NCBI RefSeq assembly: GCF_958299795.1
Contig: NC_133206.1
Location: 29,206,624-29,270,623, forward strand
Origin: Porites lutea
Taxonomy: Eukaryota; Cnidaria; Anthozoa; Scleractinia; Poritidae
DNA: 64,000 bases
Direction: 5' to 3'
Below the pieces are notes generated by a model, which did not search any database, was not told where the DNA came from, and saw only the letters and a program-made list of their open reading frames with translations. The position numbers and the translations under genes were made by a program. Each line of letters begins with the position of its first letter. The first letter of the stretch is position 1. This document shows positions 45,679 through 56,639 of the stretch, piece after piece.

Positions 45679-45990
45679 TAACAATAATAATTATAATTAA
45701 AAATAATAATAAATAATAATTTTATTCAACTTTGAAAAATATGTTCATAATTTACAGAAATATTTGGAGTAAGAATTAAGGACTATATAACATTAAGAAT
45801 AGTATAAATAGATAAAAATAGCAATCACTGTGTCAATAACGATTTCACAAATACATTCCTTGCGGCTCAGATGCGGTCACTAACTCTTGCAGGCAGTCCA
45901 GAGTTTTGAATTAAGTCATTACCAATCCGTCTCTGATATCAAAAGGAAAAACAAGTTAAAAAGAATGAAAAAATAATAATAATAATGTTC
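45399..45990. repeat. 3' flank B of GPCR copy 6 plus insertion
   Basis: Flank B landmarks to 45639, then a (CAT)n run (45647-45678), the TTTTATTCAACTTTGAAAAA insertion, and an AAT run before the LINE. Confidence 0.7.
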
Positions 45991-46770
45991 ATTGCTTTTA
46001 TTGCGCATTTTAACATTGAAAAATATGATCAAATGCGCATAACATTCGAATAAGACTAAAACAAAAGATATATTACATACTCTCTATATACTAAAGCTTA
46101 ATCATTTGTTACATTTCCTTCCTAATAGGTAATTTAGCTCATAACAAGTAAGAAGTAAAAATAGAAGATAAAAGTAGAAAATAAAAACCATAGATAGCTC
46201 AAGACAGGGCGCTATAGGCCTCTTTAAAATAGTGCGTCTTAATGAGTCTCTTAAACATATCCAAAATCATTCTCTTTCCCAATGTAGTCCAGTAAACCGT
46301 TCCATATCTTTGGAGCAGTTGCAGTAAATGATCTCTGTCCCTAGCTAAGAGTGCATTTGAACTTAGCGACAGGGTCTTGCAAAATCACGCACACATTACT
46401 CTGCAGGTTAAAGGAAGAACATCGTTTAATATTTATGAGATTACTTAAATACGCAGGCCCCAGATTGTGAATAGCCTTGAAAGAGATCGCAGCGATTTTA
46501 TAGCAAATTCGGAACTTCACCGGTAACCAATGCACTGCAAGCAGCACTAGGGTAATGTGTAAGTATCTGGGTGTATGGGTGATAAGTCGCGCTGCGGAAT
46601 TCTGAAAACGGTGCAATTTGGAAAGATACACAGCTGGTACACCATAGTGAAGACCGTTGCAATTATAAATGCGTGCCATGATCACGCCTTGTACAATGAG
46701 CCGTTTGGTGTAAGCAGGCGTCAAGAACTTCCTGATTTATCTGATATTATTCAGGTGATAGTAGATGGAT
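45991..46770 (-). mobile_element. 5'-truncated LINE, 3' part of reverse transcriptase (copy 2)
   Basis: Minus translation: FLTPAYTKRLIVQGVIMARI, LHYGVPAVYLSKLHRF, NSAARLITHTPRYLHITLVL, HWLPVKFRICYKIAAISFKA. It has an extra base near TKRLIVQ compared with copy 1, and other disruptions. Same element and same 3' end as 39335-40085. Confidence 0.85.
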
Positions 46771-46934
46771 TGTCAAGTTGTGAAACCCGGGAGTGGAGCA
46801 CGTTCGTGTTTTGGACCTCGGAATCATTCCTATAATCATTCCTAGTCTGTGTAGCAGGCGCTTTGCAGTAGTGGGCGAAAGGAAGAAAAGGCGCGCGCGA
46901 GGGAGACACGCGAGGGGGTAAGGAGCAGTGGAAA

Positions 46935-47520
46935 TGCAGTCAGCGCACAAATTTTTATATACCCTACTACTAGCCGAAGTTTCTTTCCGCTATGGTTTTA
47001 AGCATTTACGAAGTTTTTCACTTAGTTGCTTCCCATAACAGGCACAAAAATTAAAACCGTTGTTGCTATCATTAATTATACCTTTTTTCGGTCATCTGAC
47101 CTCAAGTTGGTTAATAATGCATATAACGCTCGCCTGAGCGGGAAAATGATTCGATGATAACTCAAGTTTATAAACTTAACAGTTTGTGTTAATGGAATTT
47201 TCTGCCAAATTACTCATACGTCAAGCTTTTAATGTACAGGAAACATAAAAAGCCATTAATTTAAAATCTTCGTACAGTTCGTTTCACCTGAGCCTGCATG
47301 GCACATGCAGGCTGCATCATAGTTTGAAGTTATCTTGAACACTACAAAACTTCTCTGAACCCCCGTCTCGCCCGACAAAGAAGTGCGTACTGTTTTCTGA
47401 CTGACTGCAGCTTTTTAACATCAGCTGACAGAAACAAGATGATAATAATATAAACAGCCTTAAGTTATTAGTGATAGACTTGTGAGAATCCGTATCACTT
47501 TCCGCCCAAATTAAAAGAGC
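46935..47520 (+). repeat. 5' flank of GPCR pseudogene 7
   Basis: Array module with TATACCCTACTACTAGCCGA, AAGTTGGTTAATAATGCATA, and the TGCATGGCACATGCAGGCTG variant also seen at 53690. Confidence 0.75.
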
Positions 47521-47569
47521 GATATTTAAATAAAGCCCTCTCTTGCACCTCAATTCATCGCAGATGAAT

Positions 47570-48023
47570 ATGGCTCAGACAAACGTTACTGAAGATGAAA
47601 ACCAGAAAACATTCACAGAACTATTCTGCTCGGTGGAATTTATGTAGGTCGAGAGCTTATATTTCTTTCAGCTCTTAATATTTTCTGTCCATTGCTGCAG
47701 ATGTTCAGAACCATGTTGCTCAAGGACCACCAATCCAAGCAATCACACTGAACATAGCTCGATACCGAAAGGCGGTATACAGTGCAATGTGTGTTCAAAA
47801 ACATTGGTTGTTTGATATCTGCCGTATGGTAGAGCGGTAGCTTTGACACCTCAACGGGGGATGACTTTATCAATATACGTCGTTCATTAGACAATTTACC
47901 TTTTTTTTTTTACTTTATTTAAACTCGTCATTAAAGTCGTTGCTCTACTGGTGAAGATCAGTCAGAGAAGTAAGGCAAGCTGTAAAAGAAACGTTAAGGC
48001 AACTATTCTGTCGATCGAGTTAG
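47570..48023 (+). pseudogene. Class A GPCR, array copy 7, internally deleted
   Basis: It begins MAQTNVTEDENQKTFTELFC with a good TATTTAAATAAA element upstream (47523-47534). A stop follows within the N-terminus (EFM-stop), and sequence from TM1 (ALNIFCPLLQ) jumps directly to the third loop (GTTCAGAACCATGTTGCTCA). TM6-TM7 and the tail follow with further length changes. About half the gene is missing. Confidence 0.9.
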
Positions 48024-48554
48024 TTTACTAAGGTTTTCAACTTAAAATTCTTCAGTGACAACAACACTCCAAGACTGATCTTAAAACGAATCATACACGT
48101 GTAATACTTAATATCTATTGCGCCTCCAAAGGATCAGTCTTTGGCGGAAGGAGCGGTTTTTATTACCCCCCCCTCCCCCTTCATTCCCCCCTCTTTATAC
48201 ATCCCAGGGGAGAGTCATCATAATAACTGACTTCAAATGTGTTTACTTGAGTTTATTGTACGTAAAATTAATAATAAAACAAATTTTAACCAACGTGATC
48301 AGTACAAAAATTATAGTACATTTTTGTTGTTTCATGGGATGTTACTGACTCAGTTCACTAAACGAAAAGTCATTTTTACCTGATAAATTTAGCGAGATGA
48401 CAAAACATTCAAACCCCGTTTTACCGACACCCGTTTAATACAAACACCTCGGTCTGATCACGGACAGTTTCCTTTGTCCCTGATTACAGCCTTAACATTT
48501 TCTCCAAATTCAACCCGCTTACGAACACCCATCCATGCAGACAACAGTGAAATG
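48024..48554. repeat. 3' flank A after GPCR pseudogene 7
   Basis: It matches 33484-33974 (GCCTCCAAAGGATCAGTCTT, CCAACGTGATCAGTACAAAA, GATGACAAAACATTCAAACC, GGTCTGATCACGGACAGTTT). Non-coding. Confidence 0.7.
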
Positions 48555-48770
48555 CACTGTTTGTGAACTTTTGGTTGTGACTTATTAGACTTCTGTTGTG
48601 AAAGAAAGATGGGATATTTGATATCACGCCAATTTGGCAGACGACGTTTTAGGTTATCCTTTATGTTCAGTGTCTTTATTAACACTGACCGCAATAAGCG
48701 TGGACAGACTTCTCGCCTTGTTGCTAGGGCTCAGATACAGCCAAGTTGTATCTTTGAGTGGAACGAAGTA
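48555..48770 (+). pseudogene. GPCR remnant, ECL1-TM3-ICL2 only (copy 3)
   Basis: It starts at CTTTTGGTTGTGACTTATTA and ends GTTGTATCTTTGAGTGGAACG, covering the same stretch as 24533 and 33975. The TM3 part ([28 protein letters not shown]) is well kept, but a length change near CAATTTGGCAGACGACG breaks the frame from ECL1. Confidence 0.85.
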
Positions 48771-49009
48771 GTATACCTTCAGCATAGATATACCGTGCCT
48801 TCCTTTTATTAATATGCATAAGTGCATTCCTTATACTTATAAGTGTCTAGTCAGTTCTTTTTTCATATGATAATAAATTGTATAGTCCTTCCTGGATACT
48901 AATAAGTGAATAGCCTTTTTTATGTTAATCACTGTACTTTTCAAGCTGTGCCTTGGCTTGCCCGCTCTCTTCTAACCCTGACTGCCCTGACTGCCTCAAG
49001 TAAAATCTA

Positions 49010-50488
49010 TAGTGTGTTCGATCAAAATAAAAGCGGCATGTCTTAAACGCGCGTGGGAACAACTGATACGTATTTAATGCACGAGTTATAATCCAAGTTA
49101 GGGTTGTTTTCTTTCTATTTGAAGCTTTAAGTAAATCCATCACCTGCTTTGCTTTTGGTTAACACTGTAAAGAATGAAGTTACCAAGCGCTTAAATAATT
49201 AATTCACACAATATAGACACTGTGGGGAAATACTGTGTGGAACATTCGACTGGTTACAGTGCAGTGAAATGGCAGTCAGCGGACATGCAAATTTTGATTA
49301 TACCCTACTACTAGTTGGGGATTTTTTTACGATATGGTTTTAAGCATTTACGAGCTGTTTCACTTTTTGCCCCCCATAACAGAGAAGAAAATTATAACCG
49401 TTGTTGCCATCACGACTATACCTTTGTACAGCCATCTGACCTCAAGTTGGTTATTAACGCATATAACGCTCGCCTGGGAAAATGGTGATTGCTCAAGCTT
49501 GTAAACTTCGCAGCTTGTGTTCTCTCTTCAGTTATTAAAATTTTCTGTCAAATTAATGCAATATAAGGTGTGAAACGTCAAGCTCGCAATAGACAGGCAA
49601 CATGAAAAGTCATTAAAATCGCACGTCGAGTCAGTCACCTGAGCCTGGCCGATAGGCTACATCATAGTTCTAGGTTAGCTTGAACAACAACAAAACGTTT
49701 CTGAACCACCGGGAATTTTGTCTGGCCCGACAAAGACGCGCGTACAGTTTTTCGGCAGTTCCCGTGAACCGCAAACGTCAAGAACTCACGTGACCAGGGC
49801 CTTGTCGTCAGATTTGCGGTTTGAGGTTCACGTTTGTACGATTAGACCACGCACCGGAGATAAGTGGTTTATCTCAAGGTTTTTTGCATCCAAAAACATC
49901 ACAGTTCCACGTTTAATAAGAAGAAATATGACTGTCTAGACACTGTCTAGAGCTCTTTTCCTTATTGATTATCGAATTCTATGTCAAAAATAGTTCAAAT
50001 AATTTTGAAGGCAATTTCTTAGCTAAAATAGAAGTAAGTGGATGATTGAATGAAAACAAACATGGCAGCCGCGAGCTACCACCCGCAAATCATAAGCACC
50101 TAATAACGGCAGACAAGTAACGTGAAACCGTTGAGCGCAAAAAGCAGTTTGTCGTTTGGAGTAAGATGACCAAACCTCAATCTTAAGGTTTCTATTAATG
50201 AAAACACCCGGCCCCAGTTGTTCCAAAGCTGGATAGCGCTATCCATTGGATAAATCACTATTCAGCGGATAAGTATTTGGGAAATCCACTGGATAGAGAA
50301 TTATCCATCAGATAGCGCTATCCACCTTTTGAACTACTGGAGCCAGAAGAATTACCGCGGATCCAACCTTGCGTTATAAGTGAGAAACACCGCCCCCCCC
50401 CCCCCCCCCTTCCCCCCCCGGCGGTGGGCGAATCATATCCTTTCCACCCAACTAAATTAAGTGATGGCTGAATAAAGTCGTCACTTAC
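49010..50488 (+). repeat. Type A 5' flank lacking its gene, upstream of GPCR gene 8
   Basis: Array module from GTGGGAACAACTGATACGTA through AGTGAAATGGCAGTCAGCGG (49263) to GATGGCTGAATAAAGTCGTC (50463). About 580 bp of foreign sequence (49761-50340) interrupts it. Where a start codon would be expected, the sequence switches at about 50489 into the middle of the type B TACACTC MITE. Confidence 0.7.
50212..50346. repeat. MITE-like inverted repeat (GGATAGCGCTATCC family), copy 3
   Basis: GGCCCCAGTTGTTCCAAAGC at the left and CACCTTTTGAACTACTGGAGCC at the right, with GGATAGCGCTATCCATTGGA inside. Same family as 3175-3357. Confidence 0.75.
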
Positions 50489-50748
50489 CTAATAGCTTAT
50501 GACATTTCCGTTTTAGAATATATTGGGGTATCAGTTATAGTTTTGTTAAATATAATTAGCTAGATTTGCCGTTTAAGGAAAGGAATAAATTGTTGTTGTT
50601 ATAATTGTATTTACAGATTTTCACCACACAAAATTATATCTTTCTCAAAATCTCAGCCTGGGGTTTATTCTTAAAGTATTCTTAAGATTTCGCAAATTTC
50701 AGCCTCGATATTCTTATAAATTATATTCTTATGGAGAAAAGGAGTGTA
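50489..50748. mobile_element. MITE (TACACTC ends), left part missing
   Basis: From AATAGCTTATGACATTTCCG to GGAGTGTA it matches the right two thirds of 41032-41400. The left third is replaced by type A promoter sequence. Confidence 0.7.
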
Positions 50749-50779
50749 TTAGCATATTGAAAATTATGTGCGAATCATC

Positions 50780-50855
50780 AATAACACACCACTCAATCCA
50801 AAAGAGCAATACTAAATAAAGCCCTCACGTACACCTCGTTTCATCACAGAGAAAT
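50780..50855 (+). promoter_or_regulatory. Core promoter of GPCR gene 8 (type B)
   Basis: CACCACTCAATCCAAAAGAG, TATA-like ATACTAAATAAA (50809-50820), GCCCTCACGTACACCTCGTT, CACAGAGAAATATGGC. Confidence 0.6.
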
Positions 50856-51794
50856 ATGGCACTGACAAACTTTACTGAAGATGAAAACCAGAAAACATTC
50901 ATAGAACTGTTCTGCGCGGTGGAGTTTATTAGAGCTGTAGATAGCGAGCTTATCTTTCTCTCAGCTATAAATATTTTTCTTTCCATCACTGCATTTCTGG
51001 GGAACACTCTGATCCTAGTTGCCCTATACAAGGAAACTTCACTTCATCCGCCGTCCAAACTTCTGTATCGTAACCTGGCGATAACTGATCTCTGTGTTGG
51101 TATCATTGTGGAGCCAGTGGCTGTGACTTATTGGACTTCTGTTGTGAAAGAAAGATGGGATATTTGCTATTATTCACTTCGGACAGGAACTTTCTCAGGT
51201 TATACTTTGTGTGTAGTGTCTGCATTAACATTGACTGCAATAAGCGTGGACAGACTTCTCGCCTTGTTGCTGGGGCTCAGATACAGACAAGTTGTAACTT
51301 TGGGAAGAATGAGTATAACTGTGTTAGGTTTTTGGATTTTGTCCATCGTTGGTGCATCTACCATTATTTGGAGTCTATTTATAAACACATGGTATCTACG
51401 CATAGTTACAGCTTTTTGTGTAGTCACTATAATCTTCGCTTACACAAAAATTTTCTGTACTCTGCGTCATAACCAAATTCATGTTCAGAGCCATGTTGCT
51501 CAAGGACAACCGAGCCAAGCAATTCCACTGAACCTAGCTCGATACAGAAAGGCAGTCTACAGTGCACTGTGGGTACAGGGAACATTTGTTGTTTGTTATC
51601 TGCCGTTTACTATAGCGGTCGCTTTGATGCCTCAAAGAGGGATACCTATATCTGCATATCGTGCTTGGCATTTTACGATTACCTTAGTTTATTTAAACTC
51701 GTCTTTAAATCCCTTGCTGTACTGTTGGAAGATCAGTGAAGTAAGACAAGCTGTGAAAGAAACATTAAGGCAACTCTTCGGTCGATCGAGTTAG
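50856..51794 (+). CDS. Class A GPCR, array gene 8 (312 aa)
   Basis: Intact type B receptor (MALTNFTEDENQK). It is most like pseudogene copy 6: FCAVEFIR, TGTFSGYTLCVVSALTLT, INTWYLRIVTAFCVVTIIF. Family motifs: [53 protein letters not shown]. The position before TM3 keeps Cys (WDICYYS), while the second loop has none. The tail reads LFGRSS, so the C-terminal Cys of most siblings is replaced by Gly and any palmitoylation there would be lost. GRMSITVLGFW replaces the usual RRTSITVIGFW at the start of TM4. 3' flank B follows, with insertion and LINE. Confidence 0.93.
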   Translation: MALTNFTEDENQKTFIELFCAVEFIRAVDSELIFLSAINIFLSITAFLGNTLILVALYKETSLHPPSKLLYRNLAITDLCVGIIVEPVAVTYWTSVVKERWDICYYSLRTGTFSGYTLCVVSALTLTAISVDRLLALLLGLRYRQVVTLGRMSITVLGFWILSIVGASTIIWSLFINTWYLRIVTAFCVVTIIFAYTKIFCTLRHNQIHVQSHVAQGQPSQAIPLNLARYRKAVYSALWVQGTFVVCYLPFTIAVALMPQRGIPISAYRAWHFTITLVYLNSSLNPLLYCWKISEVRQAVKETLRQLFGRSS

Positions 51795-52035
51795 TGTATT
51801 ATGCTTTTCAGCTGAAAAATCATACTCTTAAATAACTACAAGTACTCGTTTTCTTTTTCCATGTCTTATCAACTGACGTTTAATTAGGCGAACTTGTTTT
51901 AGCAAAGCGAGAACCTGAAACTTTAGCCGTTTTTTTTTTTTTTTCGTCGGTCTTCCCCAAATGGTCGGCCATGGTCCCAGATGTTCCTAGCGGAGACCGA
52001 GGAAACTGGGGATAACAATCGTGACGACTTCCGTT

Positions 52036-52070
<35 letters not shown>

Positions 52071-52383
52071 TAACAATGATAATAATTAATAATAATAATA
52101 AATAATAATTTTATTCAACTTTAAAAAATATGTACATAATTTACAGAAATATTTGGAGTAAGAATTAAGCACTATATAACATTAAGAATAGTATAAATTG
52201 ATAAAAGTAGCAATCACTGTGTCAATAACGATTTCACAAATACATTCCTTGCGGCTCAGATGCGGTCACTAACTCTTGCAGGCAGTCCAGAGTTTTAAAT
52301 TAAGTCATTACCAATCCGTCTCTGATATCAAAAGGAAAAACAAGTTAAAAAGAATAATAATAATAATAATAATAATAATATTC
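51795..52383. repeat. 3' flank B of GPCR gene 8 plus insertion
   Basis: Flank B to about 52035, an (AAT)n stretch, the TTTTATTCAACTTTAAAAAA insertion, then AAT units leading into the LINE. Confidence 0.7.
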
Positions 52384-53175
52384 ATTGCTTTTATTGCGCA
52401 TTTTAACATTGAAAAATATGATCAAATGCGCATAACATTCGAATAAGACTAAAACAAAAGATATATTACCTACTCTCTATATACTAAAGCTTAATCATTT
52501 GTTACATTTCCGTCCTAATAGGTAATTTAGCTCATAACAAGTAAGAAGTAAAAATAGAAGATAAAAGTAGAAAATAAAAACCATAGATAGCTCAAGACAG
52601 GGCGCTATAGGCCTCTTTAAAATAGTGCGTCTTAATGAGTCTCTTAAACATATCCAAAATCATTCTCTTTCCCAATGTAGTCCAGTAAACCGTTCCATAT
52701 CTTTGGAGCAGTTGCAGTACATGATCTCTGTCCCTAGCTAAGAGTGCATTTGAACTTAGCGACAGGGTCTTGCAAAATAACGCACACATTACTCTGCAGG
52801 TTAGAGGAAGAACATCGTTTAATATTTATGAGATTACTTAAATACGCAGGCCCCAGATTGTGAATAGCCTTGAAAGAGATCGCAGCGATTTTATAGCAAA
52901 TTCGGAACTTCACCGGTAACCAATGCAGTGGAAGCAGCACTAGGGTAATGTGTAAGTATCTGGGTGTATGGGTGATAAGTCGCGCTGCGGATTTCTGAAG
53001 ACGTTGCAATTTGGAAAGATACACAGCTGGTACACCATAGAGAAGAACGTTGAAAATTATAAATGCGTGCCATGATCACGCCTTGTACAATGAGCCGTTT
53101 GGTGTAAGCAGGCGTCAAGAACTTTCTTATTTGTCTGATATTATGTAGGTGATAGTAGATGGATTGTCAAGTTGT
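52384..53175 (-). mobile_element. 5'-truncated LINE, 3' part of reverse transcriptase (copy 3)
   Basis: Nearly identical to 45991-46770 on the minus strand (FLTPAYTKRLIVQGVIMARI, LSKLQRLQKSAARLITHTPR, LPLHWLPVKFRICYKIAAIS). Frames are disrupted. Confidence 0.85.
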
Positions 53176-53324
53176 GAAACCCGGGAGTGGAGCACGTTCG
53201 TGTTTTGGACCTCGGAATCATTCCTAATCATTCCTAGCCTGTGTAGCGGGCGCTTGGAAGTAGTGGGCGAAAGAAAGAAAAGGCGCGCGCGAGGGAGACA
53301 CGCGAGAGGTGAGGGAGCAGTGGA

Positions 53325-53947
53325 AAAGCAGTCAGCGCACAAATTTTTATATACCCTACTACTAGCCGAAGTTTCTTTCCGCTATGGTTTTAAGCATTTA
53401 CGAAGTTTTTCACTTAGTTGCTTCCCATAACAGGCACAAAAATTAAAACCATTGTTGCTATTATTACTTATACCTTTTTTCGGCTATCTGACCTCAAGTT
53501 GGTTAATATAATGCATATGACGCTCGCCTGGGCGGGAAAATGGTTCGATGATGACTTAAGCTTATAAAACTAACAGTTTGTGTTAATGGAATTTTCTGCC
53601 AAATTACTCATACGTCAAGCTTTTAATGTACAGGCAACATGAAAAGCCATTAATTAAAAATCTTCCGTCCAGTTCGTTTCACCTGAGCCTGCATGGCACA
53701 TGCAGGCTGCATCATAGTTTGAAGTTAGCTTTGAACACTACAAAACTTCTCTGAACCCCTGTCTGGCCCGACAAAGAAGTGCGTACTGTTTTCTGACTCA
53801 CTGCAGCTTTTTAACATCAGGTGACAGAAACACGATGATAAAGATATAAACAGCCTTAAGTTATTAGTGATAAACTTGTGCGAATCATATCACTTTTCGC
53901 TCAAATTAAAAGAGCGATATTTAAATAAAGCCCTCACTTGCGCCTCA

Positions 53948-53949
<2 letters not shown>
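53325..53949 (+). promoter_or_regulatory. Orphan GPCR 5' flank and promoter, cut off next to a LINE
   Basis: Complete type A flank ending in GAGCGATATTTAAATAAAGC (53911-53930) and CCCTCACTTGCGCCTCATTT. The next bases should read CATCGCAG and the ATG. Instead a (GAT)n run begins. No receptor coding sequence is found on the far side of the LINE. Confidence 0.8.
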
Positions 53950-53980
<31 letters not shown>

Positions 53981-55110
53981 AAACTTTTTTTCAGTGTCAG
54001 GTCTTCTAGCTGGCCATGTAAGGCCTACTAACAGGGGACACTAAATTAAAATACTATCAGCTCTAACTAATTAATATAAAAAAATAGTTACAAAGAATAA
54101 AATTTACAAAAATATACATCCTAAAAAAATGTCGAGAAAACGCATTCGGATTTTTCATATAAAATAATACTTATTGATTAAGAGGTGTTCTTTTTGTCTA
54201 GAAAATGTCATTTATGTACAACATAGAAAGCAGTTTTTACAGCCCTCTGTTTCAAGATCTGCCTTACGAATTTTCTTTTTAAAGCTGTAAATTGATTCTG
54301 CGTTTTTTACATTCTTGCTTAGTTGAGACCATATTACTGGGCCCACGTATCTCAGGCTATGTCTCCCGTGAGTTTATGTGTTGTATCGAGGGATAAAAAT
54401 GTCACCAGAATTTCTGAGCCCTTAGCGAGGTTTATCTAGCTTAAAAATGTCCTTTATGTACGGAGGGTATATATTGTACTTTGCCTTATACATAATTATG
54501 GCTATATCCTGCAATCAGCGACAGCCTATAGCTAGTGTCGTGAGTATAGCTTTTCTCAAGAGCTTATCGTATGAACTTCTCGTATCGCAGTAGACGGCTC
54601 TTAACGCTCGCTCTTGTACTCGCTTCATCTTTCTGCTATCCGACGCCCGACAGAAATGCCACACTGTATGACAGTATGTAATTTGAGGCATTATGAAAGA
54701 AATAAAAATCTTAAGTTTGGCTGATAATGTTAACATGTTTCTAAGCCTCATTAAAACTCCAATCTTCCTAGATGTGTTTTTACATACCTCTCCAATATGC
54801 CTACTAAAATTCAAATGTTCGTCAATGGTCACTCTCAGTAATTTCATTTCAGAGTGACTCGATATCAATATACCATATTTATACTGACAAAAATCATCGT
54901 TCAATGTTTTGGGTGTAAATTTCCCGAAAGAGTTCTCCTCACTGGAGCAATATCAATATGTAAAAGGTTTTCAAAAGTTTCACAGTGGTGTGAAGCTAAG
55001 CCGGATGTGCGGCATGTCTCTCCTTGCAATAACGTTTTGAGTATTGACACTCGTTTTGTATTCCAAACGAAAAAGTAGCATAACAGCACCACCGCCTTTG
55101 ACAACAAAAC
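53950..55110 (-). mobile_element. Second LINE type, 3' part, ending in (GAT)n
   Basis: Minus-strand translation 54904-54515: LRVTIDEHLNFSRHIGEVCK, KIGVLMRLRNMLTLSAKLKI, PQITYCHTVWHFCRASDSRK, VQERALRAVYCDTRSSYDKL. This is the C-terminal RT region of a non-LTR element different from the flank B LINE. The 3' end carries a (GAT)n run at 53950-53979 (plus coordinates). The 5' side continues to about 55110 in broken frames (CRTSGL, GKFTPKT-type). Confidence 0.8.
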
Positions 55111-56002
55111 TTTTCACCAAGCCCCATGGGCTCCAAGCAAGCGAAACTCAACGCTACTAAGAGCGTTCTTGTTTATCCAAAGACTGTTGCGAATCTAGAA
55201 GTAGCAAGAGAGACGTCCTTTTGCGTGCGTTAGTTGAAAGGTATTGGAGAAAGGTAACAAAAGAGGCGAAAAGGAAGGAACATATATCTCGAAAGAGAGA
55301 GGTGGGAAAACTGTTTCGATCCCTGTGCTTAGTTATTTGGGTTTTATGTAGAAATACAAGAACACGTGATTAATCATAGGAAATATCATATTTTCTTAAA
55401 TCGTCTGTTCCTGTTGATCTCACTTTCTTGCATGTATTTAGCTAATTGTGTGTTGTTAGTATACAGCAGTATACACCTATTTCAATTAAGGTTGCTTCAG
55501 AGAAGAATGATGCATGATCTGTGTTTCATAGCCCGCGGTGCATTATCGTAACAAGTCTAGTAAATTATGTGCCCGCAACGAGCCTAGAAACCTAGGAGGC
55601 AAACGCTGCTGACGCTTCTATGCTATGTCAGCAGAATGTTAAGACAATTTATTTCAAAACACTGAATCCTAGGCCTTTTAATTTAAGACAGTGATTTGAG
55701 GTTAGGTTTTTCTCTGTGGTAATAGGCAAATGTTGCAAATTTTTAACGAGTTGGCTTGGCTCTTGCACGTGGGAATTTTGGATGGAGATTAAAAAGGATC
55801 AAATTCAAGACGTTTGTTGAACAACAATAAATAACTTAACATTACGTGTTTATCTACTTTTGAAGCATTTTTTAAAAATCTGAATTTAAAAAAAAAGAAT
55901 AGCGTTGATTTGCTTTTTTGAAATAACCAGCATTATGGCACATGCAAAAACGCATCTGAATCATCTGTTTAAGACGAAAATGGTTCATTTCGCTACCCCA
56001 TC
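55111..56002. other. Spacer without identified content
   Basis: No gene, no recognisable repeat structure, and no similarity to the receptor flanks. Confidence 0.5.
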
Positions 56003-56142
56003 TAAGGGCCTGTTTACATGGAGTGGGGGACCCCGGTCTAGTGGGGTTGGTTTCTTTTGTTTTCAAGTTCTGGGGGACACAAAACAAAAGAAACCTACCC
56101 CACTAGACCGGGGTCCCCCACTCCATGTAAACAGGCCCTAAG
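56003..56142. repeat. Hairpin MITE (AGGGCCTGTTTACATGG)
   Basis: Arms of about 58 bases: AGGGCCTGTTTACATGGAGT, GGGGGACCCCGGTCTAGTGG at the left and their inverses at the right, around a short loop. Almost a complete palindrome. Confidence 0.85.
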
Positions 56143-56639
56143 ACAAGAGACTTTATTTAATAACTCTGATTCATTTCGTTTTGCATACAGAATTGAGTAA
56201 TTTTCTCAAACTGAAATCATGGAGCTACAACTTTTGGTGGAAGAAATTGTTGGCACCACATATAAAGACCGCTCACCGTCAACTCCATCCACACTCTTTA
56301 AAAGGCTTCGGATACAAAAAAACACCCTGTCCAAGACGCTAAATAGTGAAATTGTGTACCATGTTTAAGACTAAAGACCCTGATAACTATACCCTGTTCA
56401 GGGGCACATACCCCTCTAGGCCAAATAAGGGAGTGCACCCCCCGGTGTAAACCAAACAAGTTGGTATGTTTAGACTGTTAAGGCTTCTTGTCTTCATACT
56501 TGGCAGGACTAGCTCTTTCTCGATCAAGTAGAAGGGAAAAGAGGCTCTGCTCACAGGATGGCAGAGCCGATGATTATTAAGTTCGAGGAAATATAAGAGC
56601 TGTCAGGGGTCTAGAACGTAACTAAGTACGCATCTACAG
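56143..56639. other. Spacer; short open frame 56219-56368 of unknown status
   Basis: A 49-codon frame (MELQLLVEEIVGTTYKDRSP...) has no similarity that can be recognised and no flanking splice evidence. It is recorded only because nothing else is present. Confidence 0.2.
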
